A DNA stretch of 64,000 nt from Eucalyptus grandis (Eukaryota > Streptophyta > Magnoliopsida > Myrtales > Myrtaceae). The translations under genes were made by a program, and so were the position numbers. A model generated the notes under the pieces. That model was not told the DNA's origin, ran no database searches, and saw nothing but the letters and a program-made list of their open reading frames with translations. Below are positions 59,258 through 64,000 of this stretch, one piece after another. The stretch is taken from NCBI RefSeq assembly GCF_016545825.1, contig NC_052616.1:61215278-61279277 (forward strand). Direction: 5' to 3'. Position 1 is the first letter of the stretch. Every line of letters starts with the position of its first letter.

Positions 59258-60250
59258 CGGACAAGAAATCCTAAAACACGTTTCGCACCACAAGCGCCGT
59301 GATTGCAACTTGATATTTTCCTCGGACAAATACAATGTTCCAAAGCACCTATGAGAAGCAATGGTTTACCTTTTAATTAATTAAGGCGCTACGAAAAATT
59401 TCAAAATTGCCGTAAGACTAATGGAACTTATTATCATGGCAATAAAAGAAGAACAAAATACCGGAGCTTATCATCAATGCATATAATAATAAGACATCTT
59501 TATGATATAAACTAGAGTTTACCGTGGCGATTATATAAAAGGGTTAATACCCTAAAAAACCCCAAACTAGTACATTTGTGACAAATTTACTCCAAACTAT
59601 TTTTTTGACCATGAAAAACCCCAAACTGGTACACTTGTGACAAATTTACTCCGACTGACCATAAAAAAACCCTAAACTGGTACATTTACGACAAATTTAC
59701 TCTAAACTAATTTTTTCAACTGCAAAAAACCTCAAATTGATAAATTTGTGACAAATATACCCTCTGCTAAATTAGATTAATACCACAAAAAAAATCAAAA
59801 AAATTGTAAACTGTGGCAAATGATGCGTAAAATCCTAAATTGATATATTAGTCAACCATCACGTGTATTTTAATTTAATAATTTGACAATAAAATTTAAC
59901 GAAAATTGACATAAGGTAAATTTGTCACAAGTGTACCAATTTGGGGTAAATTTGTCAAAGGTATACCAGTTTGGGGTTTTTGGTGGTAAAAAAAAAAAGT
60001 TTGGGGTAAATTTGTCATAAGTGTACCAGTTTGGGGTTTTTCAGGGTATTAACCCTATATAAAATGTCTTTATTGTAATTTAGGAATGTGGAGGAAAGAT
60101 TATTCAAAGAATTAGTAGCGTTGGTAACATAATCAAGAACCATAGGCCTCAGAAAATGTGAGATTCTAATTAAGTTGTGAGGATATAAATCCTCTTAAAC
60201 GTTCTAATTTATGCGTGAAATTTTCAACTTTCAGCCAAATTAATGGAGTG
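59258..60250. other. Insertion specific to unit C, containing a MITE
   Basis: Units A and B run directly from a TTTCAATTGACCATACCA phrase into ACATGATAATGA-AAC. In unit C these are separated by about 1 kb. Part of it is the Mutator-like MITE at 59541-60055. The remainder (59258-59531 and 60065-60250) is unidentified, so the MITE is probably nested in an older insertion. Confidence 0.55.
59541..60055. mobile_element. Mutator-like MITE, 515 bp, perfect 9-bp target duplication
   Basis: Ends read GGGTTAATACCCT and AGGGTATTAACCC, flanked by TATATAAAA at 59532-59540 and 60056-60064. The internal phrase CCAAACTGGTACATTTGTGACAA recurs several times (written in part), in opposite orientations on the two sides. 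No transposase frame. The perfect duplication suggests recent insertion. Confidence 0.88.
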
Positions 60251-61152
60251 GGTTGCTCTCCTATCACATGATAATAACAACACGAAGGCAAAACAAAGTT
60301 GGGAAGATTGAAAATGAGCTTACGTTGTCTTATCATCAAGCTTGTTCTTGTGGAATTATCTTGCGTAATCGACGATCAAAACATTAAACAAGGTCACGTG
60401 GGGCAATTATAAGATAAGCGTAACGTGGCCAACCTGTTAATCCCTATAATCGAGGATTAACTTAATTTGTGGCCTGCATCGAAGTGACCTTGTTCTTCAA
60501 TTTATTATAATATACCGTGGGCCGACTAGAAAGTTGAACATGTTGTGTTTCATGTAATAATTATATTCGCTGTATGACACGCCTTTTCGGGTCAACTATG
60601 TAGAACTAGACGACATAAATGAGATCATCCTGGTCCAAGAGAAACCAATGATTCGGTCCAAGGTAGTGAAAAAACCTTAGACAAGAAACGGTGCATAAAA
60701 AAGCCGGATCCTAGGAGGGCAGATCGACTGTGGAAACAACAGGCTTCTGGTTCAGTAAATGGACGAACTAGTTAGCAAACTGGGTCACTAATCATGACTA
60801 GGGTTTTGCTTCTTAGCAATTGTTGTGTAGAGATTTAACATTTTCACCCTCGGCTCGAGCAAAACATTGCATGACTTATATATAGATCATGTAGACGAAG
60901 TCCATTTCTACCATTGATTATGTAAACTCCATAATTAATGGTTGAGATGGTATTGATTCGTGTGATCTATAGAAACATGCATGCGATGACTTCTATTTTT
61001 TGGATGGTGTGTAATATTATATCAAGATTAGGATTAAATAGTTGTTTTCTTCGTTGCTCGTTTTTGACCCGCTAATGCGCGTATGGAACGTGCATCGATT
61101 AACTTGCTTAGAGATCGATCAAGAGTAGCCTAGCTCTACCACTCTAGATGCA
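60251..61152 (-). repeat. Distal end of laccase unit C upstream flank
   Basis: Aligns with 22600-23590 and 31280-32310 (GATAATAACAACACGAA; AAGGTCACGTGGGGCAATTATAAGA; GACCCGCTAATGCGC). Similarity ends at about 61140, where the gypsy LTR begins. No gene seen. Confidence 0.68.
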
Positions 61153-61665
61153 TGTGTCACCGGTTGGTCGATTCCGATCGATCAAACACCGTGCGGCCTT
61201 AAGATTTCACTCCCAAGTCAGCCTCACATGCACATGCACGAGCATGAGGGTCGGATGCTCAAAGGAATGAATGTATTTGCTTGTGAATGAACTGAGTACA
61301 ATGAGTGGGAGGGACCCCTATTTATACAAGTGCAGGATTCATCTCATTTAGTTGATCTTCCCTCCAATCCAACGGTTGTGTTTGAATACAAGCCATCATT
61401 ACAAGTTTGTACACTAGGCCACTCAATGGCTAGGCCTTGGGAAGCCCATGGGCATGTGTCAAAAGCAAGATCAGGATCAGTAGGGCCGCCTGACATGAAG
61501 CAACTGAACGGTCATGGGCTTTTGTCCGTATTGCGCATGGGTCGATCCTGAGTTGATCATGGATCGTTCATGGATCGGTCATGGGTTGCTCATGGGCTGC
61601 CCATCGTGCGTGACACGGCCCCATCCGATCGGTCTTGGATCATGCTCCCTTCGTGGGCCGTGTCA
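61153..61665 (-). repeat. 3' LTR of the gypsy element
   Basis: Starts TGACACGGCCC on the minus strand directly after a purine tract. A TATAAATA box lies at 61326-61319, about 340 bases into the LTR. The outer end near 61153 is estimated from where laccase-unit homology stops; the 5' LTR is outside the window, so it cannot be confirmed. Confidence 0.65.
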
Positions 61666-61679
61666 ATCTCCCCCACCTA
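61666..61679 (-). other. Polypurine tract of the gypsy element
   Basis: AGGTGGGGGAGAT on the minus strand, directly before the LTR start TGACACGG. Confidence 0.8.
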
Positions 61680-61693
61680 ATCGGGCAACGCCT

Positions 61694-62930
61694 TCATTGC
61701 GTCTGTGGCATGGAAGGCATCGATGTGTTTCTTGAACTACCAGAGAGTCTCGAACAGCTCCCAACTCGCTTCACTCTCGGGAAGGCCCTTCCATCGGACC
61801 AGGTATTCCTTCTTTGGTGCACAATATCTCTTCCGTACGACGCGATCTGCCATGATGCATTCAACATGAGGAGGTTTTCGCTCCAAGGGGTGCCCATTGT
61901 GATTCTCCTCAATCCAAATCTTCCTTGTCCGCATGAAAATGTTTTAGCATATTCACATGGAACACAGGGTGTACCTAAAGCTTGGCCGGCAAGTTCAGCT
62001 TGTATGCTACCTTTCCAATCCGCTGCAACACTCAGAAGGGGCCTTCATAGCGACGGATCAACCTTTTGTGCACGTCTTAATACTGAAGAATCAAGTGCAG
62101 CTTAGCCAACATCAAGTCTCCGACCTGAAATTCCACGTGCCATCGCTTCTTGTCGAACCACTTCTTCGTGCGCTTTGCAGCCCTATGTAGGCACGCTTGT
62201 GCCAAGTCTGCATGTTCATCCCACTCCTTAGCGAACTTGTACGCAGATGGACTACTCCCTTGATATCCTGAGGCTATCGCGATTGGTGTAAGTGGTTGTT
62301 ACCCAGTCACGATCTCGAACGGGCTTCGATTCGTGGTTCACTTCGCTGCAAGTTGTAGGAGAATTGGGCCACGACGATCAGCCATGCCCAATTCACTTGT
62401 GTGTTGCTCACGTAGTGCCGAAGGTAGATTTCCAAGAAAACGTTCACCCTTTCCATCTGCCCATCGGTTTGGGGATGGAAACTCATGGAGAAATTGAGGT
62501 TCGTTCCCAGCAACTTGAAGAGCTTAGTTCAGAATCACCCAATGAATCGAGGATCATGATCGTTCACGATCGTGCGTGGAATGCCCCAATAATTGATGAC
62601 GTGCTTGAGGAATAATCTACCACGATCATGAGGGTTCGACACCCTTTGAACTTCAGCAAGTTCACAATGAAGTCCATGGAGATGCTCTCCCATGGACATT
62701 CCAAGATAGGCGACAGTTCAAGGAGCCCCACCAGTGACCGTTGCTCTATCTTGTCTTGTTGACACACAAGACATGTTCGTACGTAGGCTTCAATGTCATC
62801 CCGCATGTGCGGCCAATAATATTGATCCTCGATGAGTGCTATGGTGCGGTGGATTCCCGGATGACCCGTCCATTTGGAATTGTGGCACTTGTGCAGGACT
62901 TCCTTCCTGAGTTTCCTGTGGAGCGGCACA
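61694..62930 (-). pseudogene. gypsy integrase with chromodomain, broken
   Basis: The zinc-binding region at about 62900-62780 has HKCHNSKWTGHPGIHRT and CLVCQQDK (HHCC). The core begins PWESISMDFIV, supplying the first Asp. FHPQTDGQMERVN (about 62480-62440) supplies the catalytic Glu. Frameshifts separate these blocks. Near 61930-61737 a chromodomain reads EYLVRWKGLPESEASWE, which in chromoviruses steers integration to particular chromatin. Stops lie between the domains. Confidence 0.85.
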
Positions 62931-62971
62931 TAGAGTTGCTGTCCCTTGGTGTAGAGGAGATCATCCTCACA

Positions 62972-64000
62972 CTAGAACCACCTCGTCTTGCCCTCTTGTG
63001 CGTATCGAAGGAGGGCTTGGGCTGTTTGATCGTGCCTAAGCCCCTCCTTGATATGGTCGATCCATGGATAGTCAAGTCGACTCATAATGTTGGCCAACTC
63101 CAACTTCCTGCTTAAGACATTGCCCACAAAATTCGATTTTTCAGGCTTGTATTCCAGCACATAATCAAACTTGGCCAAGAAGTCTTGCCACCAAGCTTGC
63201 TTTGGGTTGAGCTTCTTCTGAGTTTGGAAGTAGCTCGTGGCCACGTTATTGGTTCTCACGACGAACCGTGATCCCAAGAGATAGTGCCTCCATGTACGAA
63301 GGCAATGCACCGCCACGGTCATCTCCTTCTCTTGGACCATGTATCATCACTTGATGTAGTTCAATTTTCGCGACTCGAAAGCAACCGGATGCCCCTCTTG
63401 CATCAAGAGACCACCGATAGCAAAATCAAAGGTGTCAATTTCTACCTCATATGGCTTGATGTGGTCGAGCAGCACGAGCACCGGTTCTTCAATCATGGCT
63501 TGCTTCAACCGATTGAACGCCTTTTAACACTGATCCGTCCACTCTCACGGCCTTCCTTTCTTCAACATATCCATGAGTGGCACGGTGAGGCTTGAGTATC
63601 CTTGAATGAAGTGCCGGTAGTAATTCGTGAGTCTGAGAAAGAATCTCAATTCCATCACCTTGGTCGGTGGCTCCCATTCAACGATGGCATAGATCTTGGC
63701 CGCGTCCATCTGCACTTGTCCACCCCCGACAATGTGCCCAAGGAAAGGGCCTTCCTTTTGAGCAAACATGCATTTCTCACGCTTCACGTATAGGTCATTC
63801 TCTTGAAGATTCTGGAAAACTTGACTCAAATGTTTGACATGTTCCTCAAGCGTTCAGTTGTACACGACAATAACGTCAAGGTAAACCACAACAAATCGAT
63901 CAAGGAATGGATGGAGTACCTTGTTCATGAGAGTGCAGAATGTGGCTGGCACATTTGTCAAGCTGAAAGGCATGATGAGGAACTCATACGATTCGTAGCA
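62972..64000 (-). pseudogene. gypsy reverse transcriptase and RNase H, 3' part, broken
   Basis: Near 63880 the RT core reads [12 protein letters not shown]; active gypsy RTs have YLDD, so the second Asp of the pair is Val, and a stop follows shortly. Downstream are FLGHIVG, NYYRHFIQGYSS and PLMDMLKKG (63545-63829), then RNase H pieces IDTFDFAIGGLL, HYLLGSRFVVRTNN and AWWQDFLAKFDYVLEYKPEKSN (in part). The expected NxVADALSRK-type end reads NFVGNVLSRK. Several in-frame stops occur (for example near 63345 and 63525). Confidence 0.85.

Larger units (their letters stand above)
61153..64000 (-). mobile_element. Ty3-gypsy chromovirus, 3' half, runs off the window
   Basis: Reading on the minus strand from the right edge: RT, RNase H, integrase with HHCC and catalytic core, chromodomain, purine tract, 3' LTR. 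RT before integrase marks Ty3-gypsy, and the C-terminal chromodomain marks a chromovirus. The 5' LTR, gag, protease and start of RT lie beyond 64000. Stops and an altered RT motif make it non-functional. It is inserted at the far end of laccase unit C. Confidence 0.9.

Noticed and set aside
1..64000. CRISPR arrays, operons, rRNA or tRNA genes
   Set aside because: None seen; sequence is plant nuclear DNA and no clear tRNA fold was found by eye, though a tRNAscan run would be needed to exclude one.

Overview
This window looks like nuclear DNA of a dicot plant, probably woody. It has intron-containing plant laccase genes, a MIR160 hairpin, plant-type Ty1-copia, Ty3-gypsy and L1 retrotransposons, many MITEs, AT-rich spacers and GA/TA microsatellites. 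The species cannot be settled from the sequence; a Myrtales-like genome is only a guess.

Layout. Positions 1-4,000 are spacer with one clear RNA gene, a MIR160 hairpin on the minus strand (1509-1607). From 4,300 to 8,700 lie a Mutator-like MITE with a GC-rich core, a non-autonomous hAT element with an exact 8-bp target duplication, a relic of the laccase-unit flank, and a rearranged TRIM-like element. A full-length but dead Ty1-copia element fills 9608-15023. From 15,600 to 61,150 the backbone is a laccase array on the minus strand. Unit A carries a heavily broken pseudogene (16732-19548). Unit B carries a nearly intact copy with two frameshifts (24744-27629). Unit C carries an apparently intact seven-exon gene for a 561-residue laccase (52826-55694). 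The units share introns and several kilobases of flank, so whole segments were duplicated, not just genes.

The array is interrupted by mobile DNA. Unit B has a PIF/Harbinger-like MITE (29843-30794) whose empty site survives in unit C. Between B and C are several MITEs (33.8-39.8 kb), two extra copies of laccase downstream flank (40.5-42.7 kb), and an L1-type LINE (about 42712-51896). The LINE is itself split by a 3.26-kb LTR-like insertion with an ATTAA target duplication. Upstream of gene C is a further insertion holding a Mutator-like MITE with a 9-bp target duplication (59541-60055). The right end (about 61153-64000) is the 3' half of a degenerate Ty3-gypsy chromovirus on the minus strand, running off the window.

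Function. The only loci that look functional are MIR160 (predicted to act on ARF10/16/17-type auxin response factor mRNAs) and laccase C (a secreted multicopper oxidase of the LAC14/15-like type). No new defence, metabolic or gene-cluster system was recognised. The unusual content is the duplication history, which paralogous empty sites let one read almost base by base, and a microsatellite that has replaced a splice donor and copper-ligand codon in laccase A.
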